DNA from: Paraburkholderia sp. SG-MS1
GTDB taxonomy: Bacteria > Pseudomonadota > Gammaproteobacteria > Burkholderiales > Burkholderiaceae
DNA: 64,000 nt
NCBI RefSeq assembly: GCF_012275575.1
Contig: NZ_NPIH01000168.1
Location: 79,220 to 143,219 of the forward strand
Direction: 5' to 3'
Positions 26,425 to 35,326 of this stretch are shown here, piece after piece. Under the pieces are notes generated by a model that did no database searches, was not told where the DNA came from, and saw only the letters and a list, made by a program, of their open reading frames with translations. Each line of letters starts with the position of its first letter. Positions within the stretch are counted from its first letter, which is position 1. Both the position numbers and the translations under genes were made by a program.

Positions 26425-26870
26425 TCATCAATAACCGCAAGCGAAGCGCGAGGTTAGTAGATTGGTCGCGCTTCGATTCGCCTTGACACACTTCGCTCGA
26501 CCACGATTCGTAGCCGCAGCGAGGATAGCGTCGCTTCCTGCATGCAATGAGCCTGTTCGGGTGAGAATCCCATACGCATGCCGACACTCGGGTGCAGCGA
26601 GGCAAACGCAAATCCATCGGCATCTCTAAGAAAGCAAACTGAGACCTGGCGTTGATGCACGTAAGCGTCAATGTTCGCGCGCGCTCCAGGCACGTTGATT
26701 GGCACGGACCGATGAGCGCATTTTCATGCAATCCCCGGCGTTGACCCGCGCCCAGATTTGAATAGAACGATCACGTAAGCAGAAAAAATCCTAAAAAGAG
26801 ACGGTCGTTTAATTAGTGGTGCAAATTGATAAATAATTATTGAATCGCGAATTGGAGATAGGAGAAGAAG
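26425..26870. other. Intergenic region before the porin
   Basis: These 446 bases hold no gene that I can support; a minus-strand open frame at 26454-26705 has no recognisable family. The last 80 bases are AT-rich and likely contain the porin promoter, and GGAGA and AGGAG precede the porin ATG. Confidence 0.5.
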
Positions 26871-28055
26871 ATGAAGCGTATTATTTTTGGATCGCTGGCG
26901 ATGGGCTTTGCGGCTGTTGCCAGCGCGCAAAGCAGCGTTACGCTGTACGGCATTGTGGATAACGGCTTGCAGTTTGAGACAGGCTTGCCAAAAGGTCATC
27001 GGTGGGCGGCGGAGTCGGGCAACTGGGCTGAATCACGCTTCGGCCTGAAAGGACTAGAGGACATTGGCGGCGGCACGTTCGTGACTTTCCAACTCGAGTC
27101 TCGACTCAACACGCAGAATGGAACGTACGCGAATGGGTCGCTCTTCGCGGGTCAGGCGACGGTCGGAATGAGTAACCCGACTTACGGGTCGTTCCGGATG
27201 GGTAACTTCGGCGCTAGCGAGCTGCTCCAGTACGCAGGTATTCTGGATCCTCAACAGACGCAAAAATACTCGTTTGGCACGCTTGTGAGAGGCCGCATGT
27301 TTCCCCAGGCAGCCAACGGATTCGAGTATCTGTCTCCGAGCTTCGGGGGATTCACAGTGCAAGGTCAGTACAATCTGACGAATTCGACGACATGGAACGC
27401 AGGCAACCCGGGCAGCGCTCCTAGCCAACTTGGAACATCGACCGGGCTCGGCAGTTCGCAGGGCCGGGCCGACGGCATCAAACTGGAATACAACTCACAC
27501 AATCTCGATGTGCAGGCGATCTATGACGAGATTCGTGACGGGAACGGGAAGTTCAGCAACGTCTATCTTGCTTCGCGTTCCATCTTCACGGGCGGCTCAT
27601 ACGTCTGGGGCCCAGTGACGGTCTATGCAGGGTATCAGCACCTGAGCGCGCCAGACGCTTCCAATGCTGGCTTCTATGGAACGGCGAATGCGTCGGCGTT
27701 GCCCGCGGGCGCGTCGCTGCCGACGAAGGTCGATCAGGCGTGGGCCGGCGCACGTTGGGCGGTGACACCCGCGACGTTCCTGACTGGCGCGGTGTATCAC
27801 GCCAATGCGAACAACGGTAACGGAAATGCCACGTTGTACACGCTTTCGGGTGCGTATCTGCTTTCGAAGCGTACCCGCGTTTATACCGAACTGGGCTACC
27901 TGCATAACAGTTCGACATCAAATCTCGGTCTCAACGGTGGCTTGTACGGAGCTAACACGAACGACGATCCGGTAAACGGCAATCCGTCGAGCACGAATCC
28001 GAACTTTGGTCACAGCCAGTTCGGTGCTTTCGCCGGCATTGCTACGCAGTTCTGA
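26871..28055 (+). CDS. OmpC-like Gram-negative porin
   Basis: The 394-aa product is a 16-strand general porin of the beta-proteobacterial type. It has a signal peptide (MKRIIFGSLAMGFAAVASAQ), begins with SSVTLYGIVDNGLQF, contains SRFGLKGLEDIGGG and ends in Phe after FGAFAGIATQF, the outer-membrane targeting signature. It probably lets the ABC transporter's substrate cross the outer membrane. AGGAG lies nine bases upstream of the ATG. An Asn/Gly-rich loop near residues 170-190 and one near 350-375 are likely surface-exposed. Confidence 0.95.
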   Translation: MKRIIFGSLAMGFAAVASAQSSVTLYGIVDNGLQFETGLPKGHRWAAESGNWAESRFGLKGLEDIGGGTFVTFQLESRLNTQNGTYANGSLFAGQATVGMSNPTYGSFRMGNFGASELLQYAGILDPQQTQKYSFGTLVRGRMFPQAANGFEYLSPSFGGFTVQGQYNLTNSTTWNAGNPGSAPSQLGTSTGLGSSQGRADGIKLEYNSHNLDVQAIYDEIRDGNGKFSNVYLASRSIFTGGSYVWGPVTVYAGYQHLSAPDASNAGFYGTANASALPAGASLPTKVDQAWAGARWAVTPATFLTGAVYHANANNGNGNATLYTLSGAYLLSKRTRVYTELGYLHNSSTSNLGLNGGLYGANTNDDPVNGNPSSTNPNFGHSQFGAFAGIATQF

Positions 28056-28206
28056 TATCGCGGAAGAGTGGCGACGAGACCTGTAGGTCGCGCCGTCGCT
28101 TCCATGCGAGCAAGGCGAAGATATTAGTCGTGAGTTTAACGAACGCGCGTAAAGATGGAATGCGCCCGGCGGATGCCTTCTGACCATCGGTATTTTGGAG
28201 ACGAGA

Positions 28207-28527
28207 ATGACTTCCAGGCAAATCAAGGCACTTGTGTTCGGCGTGACCTGTTCACTTTTCCTGCTTTCAGTTGCTCAAGCACAACCTGCCAGCGATCAAG
28301 CTTCAACGATGGACAGTTCGAGCACTTCTACTCAGGCCCAGAAGGCAACAAAGAAGGCTGAGCGGAAAGCTCGCCGTGAAAAGAAGAATGCCGAGTTGAG
28401 CAAACTCGAGAAGAAAGGCTACAACCCCTCTGGCGACCAACTTCGATATCCGCAGAACGTTCAGAACGCGGAAAAGAAAGCGAACCCCCAAGGTACCGGA
28501 GTAGCGGTACCCGCTTCAGCACCTTGA
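28207..28527 (+). CDS. DUF4148-family secreted small protein
   Basis: This 106-aa protein has a signal peptide (to about residue 25, ending SVAQAQ), a Lys/Glu-rich helical stretch (KATKKAERKARREKKNAE) and the DUF4148 core LSKLEKKGYNPSGDQLRYPQN followed by NAEKK. DUF4148 proteins occur in many copies in Burkholderia-type genomes; their function is unknown. ATG 28207 follows GGAG. It lies 151 bp behind the porin and probably has its own promoter. Confidence 0.8.
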   Translation: MTSRQIKALVFGVTCSLFLLSVAQAQPASDQASTMDSSSTSTQAQKATKKAERKARREKKNAELSKLEKKGYNPSGDQLRYPQNVQNAEKKANPQGTGVAVPASAP

Positions 28528-28579
28528 CGTCTACTTTCAGGATCGCTGAAAGCGACATAAGGTCTTAGTTGACGACAGC

Positions 28580-29290
28580 GATCTTACGCGTGTGGGCGGC
28601 TCGGCGGCTGGGGGCGACTGGGACTTTCGGAGCGGCCGGACCAGCGCCCGACGCAGGCGTGCTCGGTCGCGCAACGCGGGCTGGCTCACGCGCGTTCGCT
28701 GTCCCACGGAAGCGAATGCGTCCACCTCGAAATCGAGTTGCTGACTGCGCGACTGGTCGCCGTCGCCGGTTCGGGCCAAGCCTGCGTTGCGTCGATGGCG
28801 CATGATTTCGAGCGCGCTATCCATGAGGCAGAAGCCCTGTCGCTTCATGCGGACGTAGTTGAGGGATTTCATAGCCTCTCATGGCTGGCACAGCAGGCAA
28901 ACGACATCGAGCGCACGCGTGAGGTGACGATCCGCGCCGAAACGGCCGCCCGGAAGGCCGATGCGGCGACGCGCTGCAGGCAACTCGCGAACACGGGCCG
29001 ATGTCTGCTCGAGCTGGAGCGCGATCTGCCTCGCGCGCGCGGCGTTCTTCAGGAAGCGGGCGACCACTGGCGCGAGTACCAGTGTCTCGTCTGGCTCGCG
29101 ACGATGATTTTCGAACGCGGCGCGTATCGGGACGTTAGGCGGCTGGCACGGGAGATCATCATCGACGCCGCCCGGAAAATGGGAGACTCCCGTGCGTCTT
29201 TTGCCGAAGATTGCTGGCCGACAAGCCGCTTGCTCCGCGCGGGCAGGCGGCACTGCAACGGCTTTACGATCACTATCCACGCATTGAAAC
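28580..29290 (+). pseudogene. Remnant of a TPR-repeat protein (C-terminal part of a large regulator)
   Basis: One frame from about 28580 reads as Ala/Leu/Arg-rich helical repeats: QRGLAHARSLSHGSECVHLE, VVEGFHSLSWLAQQA, DAATRCRQLANTGRCLLELE and LPRARGVLQEAGDHWREYQC. This resembles the tetratricopeptide C terminus of AfsR-like or adenylate-cyclase-like ATPase regulators. No ATPase or DNA-binding domain precedes it, no credible start exists, and the frame loses the repeat pattern near 29290. I call it a decayed 3' fragment with limited confidence. Confidence 0.4.
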
Positions 29291-29354
29291 GGTGGTTCAA
29301 ACGCAGCCGCATTAATCTTTGGCGAGTGCCAACTCGCGGCTATGTAGGACTGAC

Positions 29355-29606
29355 ATGTCGCACGTCCTGGTCGAAAGGAGCTTTCCGACGCCACAGTCGG
29401 ACACGGACTTGTCCGTCGTCGAAGACCGCCTTGCGCCGTGCAGCGAACTATACGGCGTCGTCTGGATACGAAGCGTGGTATCCGTCGATCGCCGGTACAT
29501 GATCTATGAGTATGAAGCGCCCGATGCGGAAACGGTCCGCAAGGTGCAACGGGATGCTGGCGCTGTGTTCGATCATATCTGGTCGGGCGAGGTCATCCAG
29601 AGCTGA
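29355..29606 (+). CDS. DUF4242-family small protein
   Basis: The 83-aa product matches the DUF4242 fold: MSHVLVERSFPTPQ, a Glu/Cys-containing helix, VVWIRSVVSVDRRYMIYEYEAPDAETVRKVQRDAG and an acidic C terminus. Members are small ferredoxin-like proteins, one of which binds nickel; their role is largely unknown. ATG 29355 has AGGA five bases upstream. It stands alone after the TPR remnant. Confidence 0.75.
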   Translation: MSHVLVERSFPTPQSDTDLSVVEDRLAPCSELYGVVWIRSVVSVDRRYMIYEYEAPDAETVRKVQRDAGAVFDHIWSGEVIQS

Positions 29607-29999
29607 GCCGCCTCGCGTTGGCAAGAGCCGCGGCGTCCGAAAGACACTGGAAACGCTAAGGGCTCCAAGGGATCTTGCCCTATGATTCGGCGGTGCACGC
29701 AGTCGCCGCCGATTGTCTTCGTCAGGCGGAATGACCGCACCTGGGTGTTCGTCCGCCGTTCCAGGGACCGACATAGTTGCCGTTGAAAGGCCGTTCATGG
29801 CCGAGCCCTGTTAAATAACGGACGTGCAAGCTTCGGCCTTGGCGGATCTGAATGGGTCGGCGCGGCGCAGCATTTTTTCGATTCTCTTTTTGGCTTCGCC
29901 GTGGCAGCTCCAGGGGCGGTTCTTTACTCCAGGAGGAGTGCGCCCGGGAGGCCGTGAGGCTCGGGTCGCGTTTCGATTGACGAACGAGTCGCTAGTCAC
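29607..29999. other. Intergenic region, nothing recognised
   Basis: These 393 bases separate the DUF4242 gene from the convergent amidase gene. Short open frames on both strands show no family resemblance. No clear hairpin terminator was seen. Confidence 0.4.
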
Positions 30000-31409
30000 T
30001 CAGATGTCCGGACGCTGGCCGCGCACGGGGCTGACCGATTCGAGCAGCGACGCCACATGAAGAATGGTTGACTCAGCCTGCCAGCTGCCGACAATCTGCA
30101 CATTGATAGGCAGGCCCTCTTTGCTCGTGCCGAATCGCATCGAAATGCCGGGCAAGCCTGTGACGTTCAGCGGTACGGTTGCGCCTTGGAGATAGGTCGC
30201 GTCCACGGTGCGGCCATCGATCGTGAACGTGTCCACGCCATGCTTGTGAGCCGGAATCGGCAGCACATGCGTAATCAACGTGTCGTATCGGCGGAAGTAC
30301 TCGGCGTATCCGTCTCGCAGACGCTCGGCGGCCTGTTCGGCGTCGATATAGTCTTTCATCGAAGTGTCCGGCAACGCGAGCATGGTCCTGGCCATCTTGT
30401 AGAGTTCGTGCTGACCGCGCCCGGCCGTCGCTTGCGCAAAGGCAGGCTTCATTTCCATCACGTGCAGGCGGTTGAAGACATCGAGAGCAAAGTCACGCTC
30501 GAGCGCGGGAATGCGTACGGGCTCCACCAGAATGCCCAAGCCCTTGAGCGCCTCCGCCGCCGCCTGCACCGTTGCGGCAACTTCTGAATCCACTGGTCCG
30601 AAGCCGGGTCCGACCATCCAGCCCACCCGGAGGGGACGGTCCGGCGAACGGTCGGCTCCGACATCGTACGGGACGGTGCTGCTCGCAAATGCGTCGTGGC
30701 CATCAGGACCCGACAGTTGCGAAAACGCGAGTGCGAGGTCGCGGATGCTGCGAGCCATCGGACCAACGTGCCAGAAGCGGCGCGGAGCGCGCGGCCAGAT
30801 TCCTGTCATCGGCACGCGTCCGTGAGTAGCCTTGAGCGACACGATGCCTGTTTGCGCAGCGGGTCCGCGCACCGAGATCGCCAGATCGGTGCCGAGACCG
30901 AGCGGCGACATGCCCGCTGCGATAGCCGCCGATTCGCCGCCGCTGGAGCCGCCCGGCGTGCGCTCCAGACTCCATGGATTGTTCGATCGACCGCTGAGCA
31001 GATTGTCGCTTTCGATCCAGTACGAGAACTCGGGCAAGTTCGTTTTTGCGAGGAGGATGCCGCCTGCGGTTTTCAACCGGGCCACGCTGGTCGCGTCCGC
31101 GTCGGGAACCCGTCCCTTGAAGATGGGCGAGCCACGCTGGGTTGCCACGCCTGCGGTATCGATCGAATCCTTCGCGGTGAAGGGCACGCCGTGCAGCGGC
31201 CCCAACGCCTGTCCCGCCAGCACTGCCGCTTCAGCAGCCCGGGCGGCTTTCAGCGCATCGTCTGCAACAGTGACGATGGCGTTGACTTTCGGATCGACGG
31301 CCTGGATGCGATCCAGGTGCGCCTGCACGACCTCGACGGGCGACACTTCGCGCGTGCGAATGAGTTCGGCCAAACGGGTGGCGTCGAAGTGAAACAGTTC
31401 GGAGCTCAT
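30000..31409 (-). CDS. Amidase-signature-family amidase
   Basis: This 469-aa enzyme belongs to the amidase signature family (Ser-cisSer-Lys triad). The Lys lies in PFTAKDSID, the cis-Ser in TPGGSSGGESAA, and the nucleophile region reads GTDLAISVRGPA. In most members this last motif is GTDxGGSxRxPA, so the nucleophilic Ser is present but both Gly are replaced by Ala-Ile. This could alter the oxyanion hole. It would hydrolyse an amide to acid and ammonia in the cytoplasm. It is divergent from the TetR-like remnant at 31523. Confidence 0.9.
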   Translation of the reverse strand: MSSELFHFDATRLAELIRTREVSPVEVVQAHLDRIQAVDPKVNAIVTVADDALKAARAAEAAVLAGQALGPLHGVPFTAKDSIDTAGVATQRGSPIFKGRVPDADATSVARLKTAGGILLAKTNLPEFSYWIESDNLLSGRSNNPWSLERTPGGSSGGESAAIAAGMSPLGLGTDLAISVRGPAAQTGIVSLKATHGRVPMTGIWPRAPRRFWHVGPMARSIRDLALAFSQLSGPDGHDAFASSTVPYDVGADRSPDRPLRVGWMVGPGFGPVDSEVAATVQAAAEALKGLGILVEPVRIPALERDFALDVFNRLHVMEMKPAFAQATAGRGQHELYKMARTMLALPDTSMKDYIDAEQAAERLRDGYAEYFRRYDTLITHVLPIPAHKHGVDTFTIDGRTVDATYLQGATVPLNVTGLPGISMRFGTSKEGLPINVQIVGSWQAESTILHVASLLESVSPVRGQRPDI

Positions 31410-31522
31410 GGGTTTCCTTTGGGCAGTGCGATTGCGATACGGTTGAAGAGTTTGTCTACGTATCGATCGTTAGCCTATTCGCCTCAAAAAATGCCAGCGG
31501 TTCATTGCATGGCAGGTGACGG

Positions 31523-31909
31523 TTGATTGCCGACCTAACGTTTGTTAGGTCAAATTTAAGCGACACGCTTCGGGTCGTCAACCATTTTTTATTTGAAACT
31601 GTTTTGACCAGTGAAGCCGTCACCCGCTCGGGAGACAGGATCCTTGCTGCCGCCACGAGAATGGCGCAGGTGCACGGCTATGGCGGGCTGAACATTTGCG
31701 AGCTCGCGCAGGACGTGGGCATCAAGGCTGCCAGCATCTACCACCGTTTCGCGAGCAAGGCCGCCCTGGCGGCGGCGGTCGCGCGACGCTACTTCGAGGA
31801 TTCGGCGCCGCTCTGGAAGCTCTCCCGGCGGCATCGGGCGCTCCGCTTGTCAGCTTGCGTCGACGCGTGCAGACAACGTCAATTTCGGGGGCGCGCGCCT
31901 GCTCGATAA
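31523..31909 (+). pseudogene. TetR-family regulator, broken after the DNA-binding domain
   Basis: The open frame has a TetR N-terminal domain: GDRILAAATRMAQVHGYGG, LNICELAQDVGIKAASIYHRF and KAALAAAVARRYFED. After DSAPLWK the frame becomes Arg-rich and stops; the +1 frame continues plausibly as LEALPAASGAPLVSLRRRVQ and soon ends. A base change near 31820 therefore appears to have broken the gene, and the ligand-binding domain is missing. It probably once repressed the divergent amidase gene. The N-terminal start is uncertain. Confidence 0.65.
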
Positions 31910-32622
31910 CATCGGATCTCGCGTGAGGAACTGCTGCGAATATGTGTGCCGGAATATGCTGTTATCGGAGCGCAACAAAGTCTGCAGCGACGTAAGGTCT
32001 ATCTGTCGGGGACAACGACGTCTGCAGCATCGCGAAAAATTGCTGTGGGGCGCACCATTCTGGATCGATCTCGTACAGTGCTGTGAGACCGGTTCGGCCA
32101 GGGAGGGTTGCGCGTCTGGTTCCTCGATCGGCCATTAAAGAGACCGTCTAAATTGGAACGCGGTCGTTCGCGGGTTGGCCACCGCTGCTTGCGGCCGAGT
32201 CATTTCAAGGGACTTGCGTGCACTTGTCGAGTGCTCCATATGACGGCGTGCCCAAGCTGATCAAAGTCGTTCTGAATTGCAGCTTCTCCCATCTGAATTA
32301 TTTATCGGCTTATGGCATCGATGATCTCACGGCTCGCTGCGTCGGGATGTCGGGGATGCCTGCTGCGCCTTTAATGATAGGCCCCGCACGGCAGATCTCA
32401 GGCTGCCCCCTGCATCGACCGACTTCGCCGGCGAGTGGGCCGGTTGCATCTCAGTATGGTTTACCCGACGCTTCTTTTGCATCGTAATTTCGATAGCGTG
32501 CGCCGATGCGAGGATCGATGGCCATCGCAGCGCAGATCGATGGCGATCTGCGTCAAGCGTGCGATTCTGGTGTCGCTGGCCGTCGAAACGCGGAGCACAT
32601 TCAGGCAGATCAGGAGAGAAGT
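31910..32622. other. Intergenic region, decayed sequence
   Basis: These 713 bases follow the broken tetR gene and precede an MFS gene. No frame gives a recognisable protein. AGGAG at 32612-32616 serves the MFS start. Confidence 0.4.
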
Positions 32623-33933
32623 ATGCGTCTAGGTTGGTACTCTAGCCTCGAGCCGGTCGAGCGACGAACGTTTTGGGCGTGTTTCGCCGGCTTTGGCCTC
32701 GATTCGATGGATTCGACGATTTTTTCGCTGGTCATTCCGGCGCTCATTGCCACCTTGGGGCTCTCGCATCCTCAGGTGGGGTACCTCGCGACCGCGGCGC
32801 TCATGGGGACTGCCATCGGTGGTTGGGGGGCAGGGATTCTCGCCGACAAGATAGGACGTGTGCGCATCCTGCAGTTCACGATCGTCTGGGTCGCCGTTTC
32901 CACCATTGCCGCTGCGTTCGCGGACTCGTTCCCGGTGCTGTTCGGCATCAGATTTCTGCAGGGCTTGGGCTACGGCGGCGAAGCAGCGGTCGGTGGCGTC
33001 CTGATCAGCGAAGTCATCCGGCCGGTTCTGCGAGGCCGAGTCGCGGCCGCCGTTCAAAGTGGCTATGCGCTCGGATATGCCGTGTCGGTTGCCTTGCTGC
33101 CGATTATCGCTTCGCTGTTTCCCGAGCAGTTCGGCTGGCGTGTGTTCTTCGCGCTCGGCGTGGTGCCCGCCGGCCTGGTCTTCTTCATTCGCCGGCTGGT
33201 TCCTGAATCCGGGGTGTACGCCGAAGCGAAGGCGGCCCGTCACAACGGCGCAGCAGCCACACCGTTCTGGGAGATTTTCACGACACGCCACTTGCGTCGG
33301 ACGCTGGCGGCAGTTGTCATGGCGACCGGCATCTTCGGCGGGGCGTATGTCATGATCACCTGGCTCCCGACCTATCTGCGAACCACGCTGCACCTCTCGG
33401 TTGGATCGAGTGCGGGCTACCTGGCCTGCAATATTCTGGGGTCGCTGGTCGGTCCGCTCTTATACGGTTTTCTGTCGGACCGACTTGGCCGCCGACCGGC
33501 GTTCATGACCTTCCTCGTTCTGCAGGCGGCAAACGTGGCGATCTATCTGCTAGCACCGATTGGCGCAAGCGTCACCGTCGTCCTCAGCTTTTTCCTTGGC
33601 GCGTTTCAAGGCGCTTTGGCGTCCGGCATGCTTCCGACTTTTGCCGAACTGTTCCCGACCAACGTCCGCGCAAGCGGCCAGGGATTCTGCCTCGGAGGAG
33701 GACGCGGCTTTGGGTCGGTCGTGCCGGCCACTGTTGGATTGCTCGCAGCGACCCTGCCACTTGGAACTGCGATGGGTGTATGCGCACTGTGTGCTTACGG
33801 CGTTGCGTTCCTTGCGGCGATGTTCTTGCCGGAGACTAGTGGAACCGACCTGCACGAGGCGTCGCATGATCGCGCCGCGCATGCTGCCGACAAACACGGG
33901 CATGCGCAGCGTCTGGACCATGAACGCGCATGA
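32623..33933 (+). CDS. MFS transporter of the aromatic-acid/H+ symporter type
   Basis: The 436-aa protein has twelve predicted membrane helices and MFS signatures: GFGLDSMDSTIFSLVIPAL in the first helix, GGWGAGILADKIGRVRIL between helices 2 and 3, FLQGLGYGGEAAVGGVL, RGRVAAAVQSGYALG and the second-half repeat GFLSDRLGRRPAFM. These fit the AAHS or sialate-type symporters for organic acids. ATG 32623 has AGGAG six bases upstream, although the frame is open further. The C terminus is His/Asp-rich and cytosolic. No catabolic gene is adjacent, so the substrate is unknown. Confidence 0.92.
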   Translation: MRLGWYSSLEPVERRTFWACFAGFGLDSMDSTIFSLVIPALIATLGLSHPQVGYLATAALMGTAIGGWGAGILADKIGRVRILQFTIVWVAVSTIAAAFADSFPVLFGIRFLQGLGYGGEAAVGGVLISEVIRPVLRGRVAAAVQSGYALGYAVSVALLPIIASLFPEQFGWRVFFALGVVPAGLVFFIRRLVPESGVYAEAKAARHNGAAATPFWEIFTTRHLRRTLAAVVMATGIFGGAYVMITWLPTYLRTTLHLSVGSSAGYLACNILGSLVGPLLYGFLSDRLGRRPAFMTFLVLQAANVAIYLLAPIGASVTVVLSFFLGAFQGALASGMLPTFAELFPTNVRASGQGFCLGGGRGFGSVVPATVGLLAATLPLGTAMGVCALCAYGVAFLAAMFLPETSGTDLHEASHDRAAHAADKHGHAQRLDHERA

Positions 33934-34651
33934 CGTCGGGGGAGAGCGAGTTAAAGGCTGCTCTCCATGTTTTTGCGTTCGCCATAGTTGGTTTCCTGAC
34001 CGACGCTGGAGGATGGCGTGCTGCCGATCGCGCCTCGCGAGGTTGAAGCTGCGTACGCAAGGTGCGCGAATCAGCACCCGGCCAGTTTCTGCCACCCGTC
34101 ATAGCGCGGTCACTCGGAAGGCCGCTTCGCTCTGGCTAGCTGCCGTCCGATTTCCCACCGCATGACCGGCGGCAGTGAGTCGTCAAATGCATCAGGCAGC
34201 ACGCGGTCAGTGTCGGCCGTTCACCCGTACGAGCGTGACGCTACCAACATGCCGATGTTCCGGCGCCAGAAGTGCCGGCCGCTAGTTCAGCCGCACGCGG
34301 GCTGAGACATCGCACGACATGTTTCGACGATTGCCCGAACGGCGCCTGCTCTTGCTTCAGTGCGGAAACTGTCGGGCCAATTCACCCGGCGCCGCAGCGC
34401 GCCGTTCGGGAATTGGACGATGAACTCGCTCAAACGCAGTTGCATGTTCGTTCAACACCAGTCCCTGCTGTTGTCTTATATGCAGCTGTACACCTCGCTG
34501 ACACGAGTGATCGTCCAATCGATTGAATTGCCTGTCATCGACGTTGCAGCGAAGGCAACACCGTGGTTCGTGGATACGCCTTCCGGGCCGCGTTGCTAGA
34601 AGATACCGTTCATACCGTTGTATTCATTCTCGTCCTTCAACGGAGAACACC
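33934..34651. other. Intergenic region, nothing recognised
   Basis: These 718 bases have no supported gene. Several overlapping short frames occur on both strands, all with the amino-acid bias of antisense or noncoding DNA. The PEBP gene's ribosome site (GGAGA) lies at its end. Confidence 0.4.
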
Positions 34652-35230
34652 ATGCGATTGAGGCTCTTTTTGACAGCGACTCTTTGCGCTTCGATGGCGC
34701 TGCTGGCCATTCCGGCGACGGCAGGCGCGGAACCGTTCACGATCAAAGTCGACGACCTGAGTCGCGGATACTTCGCGAACGAGCAGGTATACGGAGGCTT
34801 TGGCTGTCACGGTAACAACGTTTCGCCGCGCATTTCATGGGCTCATGTTCCGCGCGGCACCAAGAGCATAGTCGTGACGATTTTCGATCCTGATGCGCCG
34901 ACCGGAGGGCTCGGCTGGACTCACTGGGAGATCGCCAACATTTCCCCTTCGGAGTCGTCACTCGAAAAGGGGGCCTCAGGCAACCCGAAGCTTCTGCCCG
35001 CAGGCGCGGTTGAGACGTTGACCGACTTTGGCGAATCCAGGTACGGTGGACCCTGTCCGCCCAAGGGAGAGTCGCACCGATATGTCGTGACGGCGTCCGC
35101 TCTCGACGTGGCACTCATCGATGTCGGGGCGGCGGCGAGTCCCGCCGTCGTCGCCTATCAGATGCATGGGAAAGTCATTGCTCAGGCGAAGTATGTCGCC
35201 AGGTACCATCGCGCCCTGACTAACGATTGA
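34652..35230 (+). CDS. YbhB/YbcL-family (PEBP-like) secreted protein
   Basis: The 192-aa protein has a signal peptide (MRLRLFLTATLCASMALLAI, cleavage near ATAGA) and the PEBP fold: GFGCHGNNVSPRISWAHVP, VVTIFDPDAPTGGLGWTHWEI, CPPKGESHRYVVTASALDV. The D-P-D-A-P and G-x-H-R-Y anion-site motifs are intact. Bacterial members are periplasmic or secreted proteins of unclear function. ATG 34652 follows GGAGA. Confidence 0.9.
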   Translation: MRLRLFLTATLCASMALLAIPATAGAEPFTIKVDDLSRGYFANEQVYGGFGCHGNNVSPRISWAHVPRGTKSIVVTIFDPDAPTGGLGWTHWEIANISPSESSLEKGASGNPKLLPAGAVETLTDFGESRYGGPCPPKGESHRYVVTASALDVALIDVGAAASPAVVAYQMHGKVIAQAKYVARYHRALTND

Positions 35231-35326
35231 CGGCCGCCAGCGTTGAGATGTCGGCAACCGCTCCAGGCGCCCGGTTGCCGGTAAAACGGCTTGCGTATTC
35301 GCATTGTTCGTTCAAACGGACACGAA

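Noticed and set aside
26454..26705. Minus-strand open frame between the ABC permease and porin genes
   Set aside because: No family resemblance and no ribosome site; probably chance in GC-rich DNA.
32218..32487. 89-aa open frame upstream of the MFS gene
   Set aside because: No ribosome site or recognisable domain; composition resembles decayed DNA.
33934..34651. Several short open frames as possible genes
   Set aside because: All lack motifs, start signals and family resemblance, and overlap one another on both strands.
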